Part shown: positions 24,035-35,460 of the stretch, one piece after another | Layout: each line of letters starts with the position of its first letter | Position numbering within the stretch: the stretch's first letter is position 1 | Source of the DNA: Proteromonas lacertae | Lineage: Eukaryota; Sar; Bigyra; Opalinata; Proteromonadidae | Assembly (NCBI GenBank): GCA_002245135.1 | Contig: NGBS01000001.1 | Span: forward strand, 310,001-374,000 | Length of the DNA stretch: 64,000 bases | Reading direction: 5' to 3' | Program-made: the position numbers and the translations under genes | Notes under the pieces: generated by a model | Told to the model about the DNA's origin: nothing | What the model saw: the letters and a program-made list of their open reading frames with translations, nothing else | Databases searched by the model: none

Positions 24035-25513
24035 TTATTTACTACGAACTAAAAGACTAATTAAGATTTCCATTCGTTCTGTATTAACATCGATATTCAA
24101 ATTTGATCCTTCTGCCTTACAAGGTAAAGAATAATAAGACAATCCGAGCAATGATGCAGTTTTTAATATCCTAAAATTATCTTCATTACCAGAAAAGCTA
24201 TCAGATGCTGGAAATAATTCTACAACAGCGACATTTCTTCTCGCAAACATCATATTATAGAAAGCATCACCAGATGGACCAACCATAATCAATACTTTAT
24301 CCCACATTGATATAACTCTGTCAGCATTATTATATTTAATATTATCATAAATGATCAATCTCATAGAATTTGATTTAGCTATTCTTCGAAGTGTTGATAT
24401 AACATCTCTTTCATTATTTACTTGTCTACCATCATTATTGTCACCTCTATTTCTAGATAAATACATAATAATATTCTGATTTTCACTTTCTACATCATTA
24501 TCAGTAGTAAATGGAATATTCATCATATATTGAGCTCTTTGTAAAGATAAAGGATTATATTTTGGACTATTACATGGTAAGATCAATATATCAGCTGTTA
24601 TTCGAATATTTTCATTATTTGGTATAGCTCTAATTATTCTTCGTGATGTAATACCTACTCGTCTCAACAGTTGTTTGATGATATAATTCTTGGGAGCTAA
24701 ATCAATATAAAATTTAATATCTTTATCTGATAAAAAAGATTCAACTTGAACTATCTTTGGTAATAAATTCAATACAAATCCTTCTAGTGAATTACTATTT
24801 TCTACTAATAAATAAACAACAGTTCCATCATATCTTTTAGATTTCATTGATGAAGATTTATCTCTTAAGTAATTCTTAGCATTGTCATTATTGTCATTGT
24901 TATTATTACTGCCACAGATGAAATTTGGAGGTAATAATCCATTCTTTATTACATCTACTTTACCTTTAGTGTATTTATCTTCATAATATACTTGAAAATA
25001 AGTTTCATCACTGCAATTCATTTTGTTATTGCTACATGGTGATACACTATAATGAGTGAAATAACTGTGAGGATTTCTACAAATATGTTCATTACAATTG
25101 ACTTTATTACTTAGACTTCCTTCATAACCACTACTGCGAAGGATATATGGAGGTAAATTAAAAGGAGGAGGGATAGAAAAAGGATTATAAATGAAAGTAA
25201 GTTGTTCAGTATAACTATCTGGTAGTGAATCTGTTATTTTACTATACGACAAAGGTAAATAAGGCTTTATTCTAGGGATGATGACAGGTATTTGATCATT
25301 ATAAAGTAGCTTTTGATTTGATGAGCGTATATTGTTGGATTGTTCACTTTTATCGTATTTCTGCTGAGAAATATCCATCAATTTCCACGAATTGTGTACT
25401 ATCTTGTCTGTTGCTATATTTGAGGATAGAAGTTTGAGTGTAGATATGAACTTGATCTGTACAAAGGCAAAGAAAAATAGGAAAGCCACAGCAAACACTG
25501 CTTTCACCTTCAT
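24035..25513 (-). CDS. GT61/DUF563-like Golgi glycosyltransferase, paralog 2
   Basis: A 492-residue intronless frame. The first 30 residues (MKVKAVFAVAFLFFFAFVQIKF) are a signal-anchor. The luminal part shares with its neighbour a Cys-rich middle (CNEHICRNPHSYFTHYSVSPC), the IMYLSRNRGDNNDGRQV segment and the loop VGPSGDAFYNMMFARRNVAVVELFP. In paralog 1 the loop starts GPHG. Here it is GPSG, so the His that is usual in the family is replaced by Ser, which may affect donor binding or catalysis. An Asn/Asp run near 24870-24910 is a low-complexity insertion. Role: probably transfer of a sugar to a glycoprotein in the Golgi. Confidence 0.7.
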   Translation of the reverse strand: MKVKAVFAVAFLFFFAFVQIKFISTLKLLSSNIATDKIVHNSWKLMDISQQKYDKSEQSNNIRSSNQKLLYNDQIPVIIPRIKPYLPLSYSKITDSLPDSYTEQLTFIYNPFSIPPPFNLPPYILRSSGYEGSLSNKVNCNEHICRNPHSYFTHYSVSPCSNNKMNCSDETYFQVYYEDKYTKGKVDVIKNGLLPPNFICGSNNNNDNNDNAKNYLRDKSSSMKSKRYDGTVVYLLVENSNSLEGFVLNLLPKIVQVESFLSDKDIKFYIDLAPKNYIIKQLLRRVGITSRRIIRAIPNNENIRITADILILPCNSPKYNPLSLQRAQYMMNIPFTTDNDVESENQNIIMYLSRNRGDNNDGRQVNNERDVISTLRRIAKSNSMRLIIYDNIKYNNADRVISMWDKVLIMVGPSGDAFYNMMFARRNVAVVELFPASDSFSGNEDNFRILKTASLLGLSYYSLPCKAEGSNLNIDVNTERMEILISLLVRSK

Positions 25514-25763
25514 TATTTAATTTATCTCAAACCAAGCTTTTTATATTTCAACGTTCATATCATTCTTCTAAGGATTTCTTGTTTATCATTATAAATATAA
25601 AGTTGGTAATTTGTCTATAGTGTACATATTTACAAAATGTAATTGTGTGTAACATCGTTTTATTAGTTTCTTTGGATTTTTGCTCATTATTTTAACAGAT
25701 ACATTTATAAAAAGTAAAACCTAAAACAAAAACAATAATAACAACACAATAATAATATCCACT

Positions 25764-28199
25764 CTACTTTTTAGAAAATGCAAATGATTTTTCTATGTTA
25801 CCTCTTCCTCTACCTCTAGATGATCTATTAGGCTTACCTCTACCTCTTCCTCTCACATATGGATTGGGTGCTTGAATATTAGTATTTCTTGCTCCAATTT
25901 GATTAGCAACATCACTAGAATAATTGAATGGTTGATATGCAAGAGGAGATGTGTTATTGTTACTATTATTTCTTTTTTCTGAAGTAGCTTGACTTGGTTT
26001 CTGATCAATGATTGATATTATTTCACCTTTACTATTTGCCCATTTTACATCAATACATAAATCATCTAATGATTGTGTGGTTTCAACCTTTTTTCTTGGA
26101 GTTTCATCTTCTTTCTATTTATAAATAATATATATATATATACACTAACAGCTAATGCTTCTCTCTTCTTCTTATCTTTATTAGTCTTTCTTATTTCATT
26201 ACATTTATCATATATTTCATTCAACTCAGATGGAATTCCATCAGATATTTTCTCAGCTTCTTCATTCAATGATTTACTATTAATTAATGTCAAACTACCT
26301 GATAATAAGTCATTCATATTAAACGATTTAGAAACAGCATCTAATAATGGATTCTTATTACTACAATCAACTGTATTAAATGGAGAAAATAACGATTCTT
26401 CAGATGGAATTAAAATAGATTTACTATCAGTATTATTCCTATTTATCTTTACATTATTATTTGATATAATTTCTCTAGGAGTCCAATCTACACTTTCCAT
26501 TAATTCAGCAATGTTATTTATACTATCAGTTGTCTGAAGTGGTGGTGAATGAAATGATAATACAGTATGTAATGTAGCATTTGGTGATTCTATTAAATCA
26601 ATATTTTTGTTATTAACACTCTCTTTTATTACATTACATATATCATTCATATAAAATGATATATTTGATGGTAATGGATTGAATATACTCATCACATCTG
26701 ATGGATTTCGTGGTAATACTTGTGACAATTTAATCATATCTTTAATCTTCAATATATATTCAGGAGATTCATCTTTCTTCTCTTGCTTGAGTATCTCTCC
26801 ATTCGTGTAATGAATATAAACACTGTTTCTGTGCTTTTGTTAACGATAATCCTCGTCTTTGAATCATTTCTTCACATTCTATTGGATTATATTTTGGTAA
26901 ATGATATGTTTTTAAACATATATCACTACTTCTTAAATATGTGTTTAATATTAATTCACTATTTTCACCTTCACTCTTTTCATATAATTCTCTAGCCATA
27001 CAATCATATACATATAATAAATAATGAGTATCACTTCTTGCATATAATAACTTATCTTCAGATAATGGTCTTTCTCTCCAATCAGCCAACTGATTAGTTT
27101 TGTCTAAGTTAATCTTACAATATCGAAGTACCAATGAAGCATAACTATGTTTATCTAATAATAAATGAACAGAGGCTTGATAGGTGTCAAACATATTCAC
27201 TACATACACACCAAAATCCTTTTGTAACCACAATATATCTTGATTAGCACCATGAAATACTTTAATAATTGATGGATTACAGAATACATTGTTTAGTTTA
27301 TAACATATTGATCTTAATGATATTGTATCTATAATATAATCTTCTTTTCTTGTAGATATTTGCATTAAACAAGTAAATCCTTGATAACTTCTATAACTAT
27401 GATATTCTAAATCTATAGCTATTTCTTTTTGAGTGATTAAATTCTCTAACATTTTATTAAACTCATCTACATTATCTATATAATATAATGGTGTTTGATC
27501 TATTGATAATGGCTCTACTTCAGTATGTGGAAGTAATTGAGAAGGCATAAACTCTAATTGTGTTATTTCATCTAAGTAAGGATGGATATATTCAATATCA
27601 CCATCTGTTATTTCATAACTTGATTCTATTATAAATAAATATCACAAATATATATATATATATATATATATACGAATAGATAGTTCAAATGGTGTAGATG
27701 CATATGGTTTTTCTTTTAATTTTGGTTGGTAAGGTGTAAAATTGTCTATTTTATCTTCAAATTCTTTCTGTGGCTTTTTATCTGTTACTGATTGTGGAAT
27801 TGCTTCTTTATTCAACATTTGTTTGGTCAAATTGATTTGTTTATTCTTTTGTCTTACTCCAGTATGTTCATCTAAACATACATCTGCTTTTTCTAGTAAA
27901 TGGTCAGAAATATCAGCTATTCGTCTAAAATCTATATCTTCTGAATCAGTTATATTAATGTCTGGTGTTACTGAATGACATAGTTTTTGTAGCATAGCTG
28001 AAACTCTTTCTGATGATTTGTTACAAAACTGTTGAAAATCTTCATTTGAGGAATACATTTCGAATGTTCCATCTTGTGACATAGGTAATGACTTTGATAA
28101 CTTTGTTGTATTGACTATTGATCCAAGAATGTCATTTAATGAAATTTTGGACTTTGCTTGAATGAGATAATCAAAAGTTTTCGTCTTTTCTTTGTCCAT
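25764..28199 (-). CDS. RRP6: RRP6/EXOSC10-like nuclear exosome 3'-5' exonuclease
   Basis: Rrp6 trims and degrades nuclear RNA with the exosome. The N-terminal 180 residues correspond to the cofactor-binding PMC2NT region. The DEDD-Y exonuclease domain shows IDLEYHS (first D and E), HGANQDILWLQKDF and the final YARSDTHYLLYVYD. The HRDC-like domain contains CLYSLHEWRDTQAREE and DESPEYIL. The C-terminus is RG-rich (VRGRGRGKPNRSSRGRGRG) and ends FAFSKK. Two (TA)n-rich introns lie near 27640-27675 and 26112-26145. At about 26769 a TGA follows AGA in the middle of the HRDC homology. One extra base restores exact length agreement with RRP6 proteins, so this is an indel error or a +1 shift rather than the true end. 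Confidence 0.85.
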
Positions 28200-28386
28200 T
28201 TGTTACTCACAACGAATTAATTTTCAAAATGAAATTTAAAAAAAGAAATAGGCTTGAGTTGTCAAACTGGATTCAATTTATTTAGAAATGCCATCTTATT
28301 TGATTGAGCAATGCGCTAATAAACTTATTATTAGAGACAATGCAGATTGTATTTTTTAAATTTATATTCTATGCATAGCCAAATCT

Positions 28387-28787
28387 ATGATGGTTGTAAG
28401 AGTTTCAAATGGCCAAATACAAGTAGAAGAAAGTGATCCAAAGTTCGAAAGATCATCAGCAATTTATTCTTCACAAGGTGTTATTGGAATTTACAAAATG
28501 GCAGATCGTATTTTATATTCTATTGATATAATTCAAAATAGACTTTTTTCTTGCATCAATCAAGCAAAGTCGTGAAACAAGAATATACATCCATAAATTC
28601 CAAATAATTAATGTATAAAATATTGTAATTATTCATTCCTAATAGATTGAAGATGTTGAAATCATTCCAATCTTAGACTATCCAGAAAATCCAGTAGAAT
28701 TAAAAGTACAAAAGATGATTACAGAATTATATAAATCAAAACAATTCTTTTATTGTTGGAGTTATGATATTTGTTCTTCATTACAAA

Positions 28788-28821
<34 letters not shown>

Positions 28822-30235
28822 GAACATTCAGAAGGACCAGATGCAGACAATCAATTCATATTCAATCACGATTTATACCAAAGATATACCAACACACCAT
28901 TAATGAAATATACTCCTCATTTAATGAGTGGTTTTTGTGAACAAATCAAAGATTGCTGTGTAGAAAATCATTATTTCAATATGATATTAATATCACGTAG
29001 AAGTAGATATCATTCTGGTACAAGATTCAATACAAGAGGTTTGAAGAATTCAAAATGTGCTAACTTTGTTGAAACTGAACAAATAATTCAAATGATTAAT
29101 GAAAATCAAGAAGCAACTGAAGAATATTACAGTGTAACACAAATTAGAGGTTCTATTCCAGTCTATTGGCAACAAAATGTAACATTGAAATATACACCAA
29201 AAGTGACAATCTCCAAAGATGAACAACAAAATAGAAATGGATTTTTAACTCATATTAAAGAAATTACATCTCAATATGGAGGTATTACAATAGTCAATTT
29301 GATTGATAAAAAGAAAGATCAATTGATATTAGGTAAAGAATATGAAAGATACAGTGAGGAGTTTAAAACTGAATATAAATTACATTATATCTGGTTTGAT
29401 TTCCATAAAGAATGTGCAAGAATGAAATGGGAAAATTTATCAAAATTAATGGCAGATATTGATGCAGATATAAAAGCATATGGTTATTTCCATATTAAAT
29501 CAGATGGTAATGTAGATAAAAAGCAAACAGGTGTATGTCGTACTAATTGTATGGACAATTTAGATAGAACAAATGTAGTACAATCTTTAATTGGTAGAAG
29601 AGTTGTATTATATATATTTGATTCACCATCATCATTGACATTAGATAGTGTATTAAATTCACCATATTCACAGTTTGAAGTATTATTTAAAGGTGTTTGG
29701 AGTGATAATGCTGATAGATTATCTTATTTATACAGTGGAACAAACGCCTTAAAAACTGATTTTACTAGAACAGGTAAAAGAACATTCCAAGGTTTATGGG
29801 ATGATGGATGTAACAGTATGATGAGATATTATTTGAATAATTTCTGTGATGGATGTAAACAAGATGCTATTAATCTATTAGTAGGAGATTATACAATATC
29901 TGAAGATGTTTGTAAGAAAATAGCAAAGAAACAAAATGCATTTGTATATATATATCTTTTATTTTATTGAATAGATGATGTTTTTAAGAGATTTAGCTGT
30001 TATATTAGCAATTATTGCATTTTCTATTGCATTCTCCTTCCCTGGACCTTATAATAAAGTTGCTTCTGCTTTAATGGTATTTACTGCAATATTATGTATT
30101 TTATACATGTTTTTGAAGAAAGGAAATAAGATTGGTTTGAGATATACTGATAAGGTATTTATATTTGTGTTTTTATATTATTTATAGCCAATTCTGTTGA
30201 AAGAAACCAAAGCTGATCTTAGAAAAGAGGATTAA
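28387..30235 (+). CDS. SAC1: SAC1-type phosphoinositide (PI4P) phosphatase
   Basis: Sac1 dephosphorylates PI4P at ER and Golgi membranes. The N-terminal Sac domain has GVIGIYKMADHFFLASI and IEDVEIIPIL once two short introns (34 and 33-39 nt) are removed. The middle exons give SLQKHSEGPDADNQFIFN, NTRGLKNSKCANFVETEQ and QIRGSIPVYWQQ. The catalytic CX5R-T motif is CRTNCMDNLDRTN. The C-terminus has two hydrophobic segments (LAVILAIIAFSIAFSF and ALMVFTAILCILYMF), the usual ER-Golgi anchor, and ends KADLRKED. The intron at 28788-28822 is almost pure TA. No frame break is seen and all catalytic residues are present. Confidence 0.93.
28788..28822 (+). repeat. (TA)n microsatellite that makes up a whole intron
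   Basis: The 35-nt intron of the SAC1 gene runs G-TA repeated to the terminal AATAG. Splicing joins SSLQ to KHSEGPD in frame. Similar TA-rich introns occur near 27645-27675, 31380-31439, 34250-34305 and 39126-39150. Confidence 0.7.
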
Positions 30236-30382
30236 ATCAGTCATTTTTCTGCTATTCTAATATTATATTATTCACTTATTATTACTATGTATGTTTGTGT
30301 TTGAATATCTATTCAGTACTCACATTATGGAATAGTGTCTATTCAATTTAATAGAAAAACGATTAAAAAAATCAACATTTTC

Positions 30383-31404
30383 ATGTCTCGTTTCTTCATA
30401 GCTTCATTTCCAAAGAAAGTGAATCTATCGTTAGCCAATTCCTTTCCTAATATAATGGCTGAAGTATAGTCTCTTTTTACATTTAGTACAACTCACATCC
30501 AGAACTTGATTGGTCTTTCAACTGTGATATATCGAGGGATGAGAATAATATATTGTATGGGATAGTTTTTAATTTCATAGATTCTGTGTGAAACCCAATA
30601 GCAAAAGAATTGATGTGAAAGACCCAAGTAAGTCTTTTCCATTTAAAGTGTATGATTTGAATGAATTAGTTCATCCTGAGGTATGCATGGTAAATGTTAT
30701 TGATCCTAGGAAGAAACACTTGAAATCTCAGTAGAAAAGACAGATGTGATGTATAACATATTCATATTATTTTAATAGCGAAGAGATTCCAGAAAGTAGA
30801 AGAGACTCTCAAGGAGGAATGATAATTCCATTAGAAGTATTTTCTCATTTTGTATAATCAATAGATTGATATGGAACAAGTATTGAAAATCATGTTTGAT
30901 ATACTGGAAGTAAGAAGTTCAACTGTAGTCACCACTGAAACAAACGATTTCGAGATTAAATTCCCAATCAAGCCAAACAAGGTAGAAATCGCCATAAAAT
31001 TGTTAAATTCACTTGGTGTAGGTAAAATGTTTGGGACTTATTCCATATTCCCAACAGAAATTTGTAAAGATTCCAATGATAAAAATGCAGATGGTACATT
31101 TGCTGAAACAGTCAAATCCAGAATGGTGTTATTCGAGACATTAGTCAGTAATATCTCTGATGGTGCTGATTTTAGTTTTGATTATGTAGTTCTTTTAATA
31201 ACAGCTGGTATAATTGCAGGAAGTGGTTTAGCAACTAATAATTCAGTTATGGTAGTTGCTGCTATGTTAGTATCACCATTAATGGGTCCTATATTGGCTA
31301 TGACATTTGGTGTATTGATTCATGATTGGATATTGGTGAAGAAAGGGATTATTAATGAAATATATGGAATATTGATATGTGTATATATATTTTTATTTTT
31401 ATTT

Positions 31405-31436
<32 letters not shown>

Positions 31437-32295
31437 GATATTTGTTGGATTATGTTGTGGCGCAGTAGCTGCTCCATTCTTAGATGAAATCAGTTCAGAA
31501 ATGGCTTCTAGAGGTAATGCAATGAATCTGCTAATTGGTCTATCCATTGCTATACCATCAGGTGTTGGTGTTGCATTAAGTATGAGTCAAAGTAATACCA
31601 GTAGTTTGGTTGGAGTTGCTATTAGTGCTTCCTTATTACCACCAGCTGTAAATGCAGGAGAATTACTGTATATATATTTATATAATATTATGAATAGAAT
31701 GTATGGTTTTATTGGTCCAGCAATTCATGGTAATGTTGATAGAGGTGATACAATATTAAAGGCATTTATTAGTTTATGTTTGACACTTTCTAATATTTTA
31801 TGTATTATTATCTTTGGTGCTGCTACATTTTATATTAAAGAAGTTGCTCCTATTCCTGGTAAAACTGCATTTTGGGATGATGTTAAAACTGTCAGACATA
31901 AATTTGATATTTCTCAAAAGACAGTATTATTTTTATTTATCTTTTATTTGTTATATAGATTAAAGCCAATACTGAGACTACAATGAAATTACACAAAGAC
32001 CTCAAGATAATCAACAAAGTAATAAAAGAGAAAGAAGAAACAACCTGTTTCTGTTTTAAGAAGAAAGCTCAAATTGATTATGATGAGATTGAGAATATAT
32101 TGAGAGAGAATACTTATTCTCCTGATGCTACATTGACGTTTAGAAGTCCAGTTGCTTGCCGTTCAGTTACTAAGAGAGCTCAAGAACATAGAGTATATAT
32201 TTATTACGATTATAATTCTTTAGTTGAGTTTAATGTCTGTATTTAATGCACCTGATCCTTCTGAAATGAATAATACTAAGCCAAAACCAGTATAA
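30383..32295 (+). CDS. DUF389-family multi-pass membrane protein
   Basis: The DUF389 domain is an uncharacterised membrane domain best known from bacteria. Here a soluble N-terminal part (MSRFFIASFPKKVNLSLAN, several very short introns) is followed by the TM region: GIIAGSGLATNNSVMVVAAMLVSPLMGPILAM with the conserved SPLMGP, then GLSIAIPSGVGVALSMS and VGVAISASLLPPAVNAG, also typical. The tail ends NNTKPKPV. Introns include a 23-nt one at 30464-30486, two of 26 and 29 nt, and one of about 50 nt that is largely TA repeats (31380-31439). Transport substrate and location cannot be read. The gene is fully adapted to the host splice pattern, so any transfer from bacteria would be old. Confidence 0.8.
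30464..30486 (+). other. 23-nt GT-AG intron in the DUF389 gene
   Basis: It starts GTATAGTCTC and ends TACATTTAG. Splicing joins NIMAE to YNSHPELDWSF, whereas reading through meets TAG in the second codon. Confidence 0.6.
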
Positions 32296-32363
32296 AAAAT
32301 ATACATGTAATTGTAAACGTAAAAATAAATGTAATAAAAAAAATAGTTAAATTAAATAATTAT

Positions 32364-33118
32364 TCACAGTAAAAAACCTGAATTATCTTTCAAATAATTT
32401 TCTACTGTTTTGTATCTAATTAAACAAACATAATCATTGTGAATCTCGTTAAAATCATCTACTTCACCTGTAGCACCATAGGTAGTGACTGTACCAATAT
32501 CTCGACATGATTTGAAAATCACAAATTCATTTTTATTTGGTTTATCAACTATTTATAAGAAATAAATACATATATATATATTATACTAACAGTATCATCT
32601 TGTGGAATCTCTCTTAACTCAGCTGGAATTGAATTTAAAAAGGAATTATTGAAGTATTTAACAACCATATCAGAATACTTCTGTAGATAAGTCTTTTCAT
32701 TATTTGATAATAATGCATACACTTCTGGATTGTTTAGAATATAAATATTGTACTTTTCTATCTTTTTAATTCTAATACGAAGATATTGAGAAAGCATGAA
32801 CTTTATTCTTGATATTTCAAGCTATACAGTAAAAATATGTTATTCTTATACTGACCTTAAACTAATAGATAGTCTATTTGAAGCTTCTTTATCTTCTTCA
32901 TTTGACAAATCTTCTTCCTATTCCATTATTATATCAATACAATACTTGATCATGCAATTTTTTACTTATTCCTTCTATTACTTCTACATCATATGGTAAA
33001 AGATTTGATGAAGACTAAAAAATGAATGCAATGGTTAAAATACTTTCTCATTCATTAGTAAATATTTCAACTTTTGTATATCAGTTAATTGTGACTGTGT
33101 GCTACTCAAGCTCTCCAT
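32364..33118 (-). CDS. SLD5: GINS complex subunit SLD5 (GINS4)
   Basis: Sld5 is part of the GINS tetramer, which with Cdc45 and Mcm2-7 forms the replicative helicase. After the start MESLSSTQSQLTDIQ and three short introns, the conserved A-domain helix reads EISRIKFMLSQYLRIRIKK followed by IEKYNIYIL, close to the R-I-x-F-V-L-S-x-Y-L-R-x-R core of Sld5. LLSNNEKTYLQKY corresponds to the next helix. The small C-terminal B domain has FVIFKSCRDIG and ends IRYKTVENYLKDNSGFLL, like the LIRYKTI end of the family. Length, about 200 residues, agrees. The gene is head-to-head with the exchanger gene, only about 60 bases apart, so they probably share a promoter region. Confidence 0.8.
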
Positions 33119-33180
33119 GAAAAAAGAAAAAATAATAATCAAAATATTTGATATGAATCAAGCTTTTAGATTGATTTTTA

Positions 33181-35347
33181 ATGTTTTTCTTAGACTATGA
33201 GAAATATAGATTAAAAAGATTGGGTAAACTAAAACATATTATTCTGCTCTTTTGTGTAATACTCTCTATCCAATGTATATTTAGTATTTCTATTTTTTCT
33301 AAGTCATATATCAAAGTTCTAACCACAATAGATTGTTAAATGATGATGGAATAACAGATCATATATGTGATAACAATATAGAAGTATATTCTGTTTTATT
33401 TCTATTTTAGAATAAATTTCATTGCAAACAGCCTGATTGCGAAGAATTCTGTGATTTATTTAACTATATATATGGTTATTATTGTGGAGTTTTCTCAGGA
33501 ATCCAATGGTTTGGGTTAATCTTCTATTTCTACGTAATTGCTTTTGGTATATATCTAATGGGAGATACAGTCGATGAATACCTATGCAATATATTACAAT
33601 CAATAGTGTTGAAGTTTCGCATATCTCCAAATAATGCTTGTGTAACATTTTATTCAATAGGAAATGGAGCTGTTGATGTATTAATCGTAATTTCTTCTTT
33701 TGTCAAAGATCACTCAGAATTGGGATTATGCTGCAACATTTAGCTCAGGTATATTTGTCTGTACAATCTGTTTGGCTGCAATAATGTTAACTAAAACCTT
33801 TGAAACAATGAAAGCTCAATTTGTTCGAGATATTTCATTCTTTGTTGTTACTGTAGCTTATATATTGATAATGTATTCTGATGGTGTAGTTAAAGTGTAT
33901 GAAGTGATTGTATTCATTATATTATATGTTGTATTTGTTGCAATCATTGTAATATTTGGAGATTGTGGAGATGTAGCCATAAAATGTGTTTCATTATGGA
34001 ATAAATATCGTAACAGTTGTAATAATGCTTCACAGGATAATAATATAGAAAGTGGGGATATATCAGTTCCATTGAATAGTACAGTAAGAAGGAGAAAATT
34101 ATCATTTGTTGATTCTTTATCATCTCCAACTACAACTGATCGTAGAGTGATATTAGAAAGAAGAAGAATTTATACATTGAATAATGATAATGATGATACT
34201 ACTCAAGGATCAGAAGTAAAATTGACTTGGAAACATGTATTTACTGTATATATATATATATATATTATTATTATTATTATAAATTGATTTATTTATGAAT
34301 AGACTGAAGGTCAAAATGAATCAATACTACATCCATTTCATGAAGGTGATTTTGAACCACAACCATATTCCTATGCATTTACAATATTGAAGAGTATAAT
34401 ATATTATTATTATTATTTATTTATTTGTAGATGATCTTAAAGAATGTTTGAATGTTCCCCTATTTTATTATTTTTTCACCATTCCAATGATTCCATTTGA
34501 TATACTTAGAAGAGTGTTTATTCCACTGTATATTCCTGATTATTATAGTAAATCATTTGTTATTACATCAATGCTTGGATGTCCTTTCTTTTTTGCATTA
34601 GTTACTGATTGTATATATATAATATTATTGTTTTTATGAAATAGTGCCTTTATCATCTTATTATCTATTGATTTATCTCTCAATCTCTATCATTCTTACC
34701 ATAATTGTTCTTGCATTTGCTGATACAAATATACATCAAAATCATTGGATAATCACATCGCTAATTATATTAGTTGGTTTTGTTAATTCAGTATTCCTCT
34801 TGTGGCTTATTGCCTCAGAATTGAGTATAATATTATAATTTATATTATATTCTTTAATTAGTTGTTATTATCCATTCAATTTCATTAATTATTAATACTA
34901 ATCACACAATATTAGGTATTTTATTACTTGGAGTTGGTGATTCAATATCTGATTTTATGTCTAACGTAAATATATCAAGACAAGGTTTCCCAGAAATGGC
35001 GATTGCTAGTTGTTTTAGTACTCCTGTTTTTCAATTATTAGTTGGTTTAGGAATTGGCTTTATTATTCAATTAGTTAAATTTGGTAATGCGAATATTGTT
35101 GCTGAGATGAGTAGTGTTGATTTGACAATGGTGTTTATGTCATTGCTGTTTTTGCTTGGTGCTATTTTCTCAACAATTATTGTATATTTTATTTCTTTTC
35201 TATTTTAATGATTAGATAATTCCTTTAACCTTTAAGAAATATGCAAAATACTATGGAATTTATTTAGTACTGTTTTATATCAGTTATATTGTTATTTCCA
35301 TATTACGTACTTTGAATATTCTAGATTTTGACCTTAAGTTTACTTGA
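33181..35347 (+). CDS. Cation/Ca2+ exchanger of the NCLX/CCX type (CaCA superfamily)
   Basis: These exchangers move Ca2+ against Na+, Li+ or H+ in mitochondria or other membranes. The start chosen is MFFLDYEKYRLKRLGK. The first alpha repeat reads ACVTFYSIGNGAVDVLI and the second LLGVGDSISDFMSNVNISR with QGFPEMAIASCFSTPVF, the two acidic signature blocks of the family. Between them is a cytosolic loop with RRRKLSFVDSLSSP. About eleven TM segments are visible, joined across many small introns, and the protein ends LDFDLKFT. One frame break lies near 33722-33743. After the first alpha repeat one extra base, perhaps in GGG, leads to TAG, and removing it gives YAATFSSGIFV as in NCLX. Ion choice and membrane are unknown. 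Confidence 0.8.
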
Positions 35348-35460
35348 TAATTATATTTGTTGTTGTAATTTTTGTGTGTATAGGTTGTATTTCTTCTTAA
35401 TTAGTGAGAAAAAGGAGAAATAAATTTCTCAAACAGGTTTGAAAAGTACCGTTTTCAACA

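Noticed and set aside
22133-25513. The two intronless glycosyltransferase genes as recent bacterial transfers
   Set aside because: Signal-anchors, AT content and the GT61 family pattern fit a eukaryotic Golgi origin, and intronless genes also include the FkbM-type gene; not enough to claim transfer.
30240-30382. RNA gene between SAC1 and the DUF389 gene
   Set aside because: No tRNA-like fold or conserved RNA motif was seen; the spacer is simply AT-rich. I found no tRNA or rRNA in the whole window, though short RNAs can be missed by eye.
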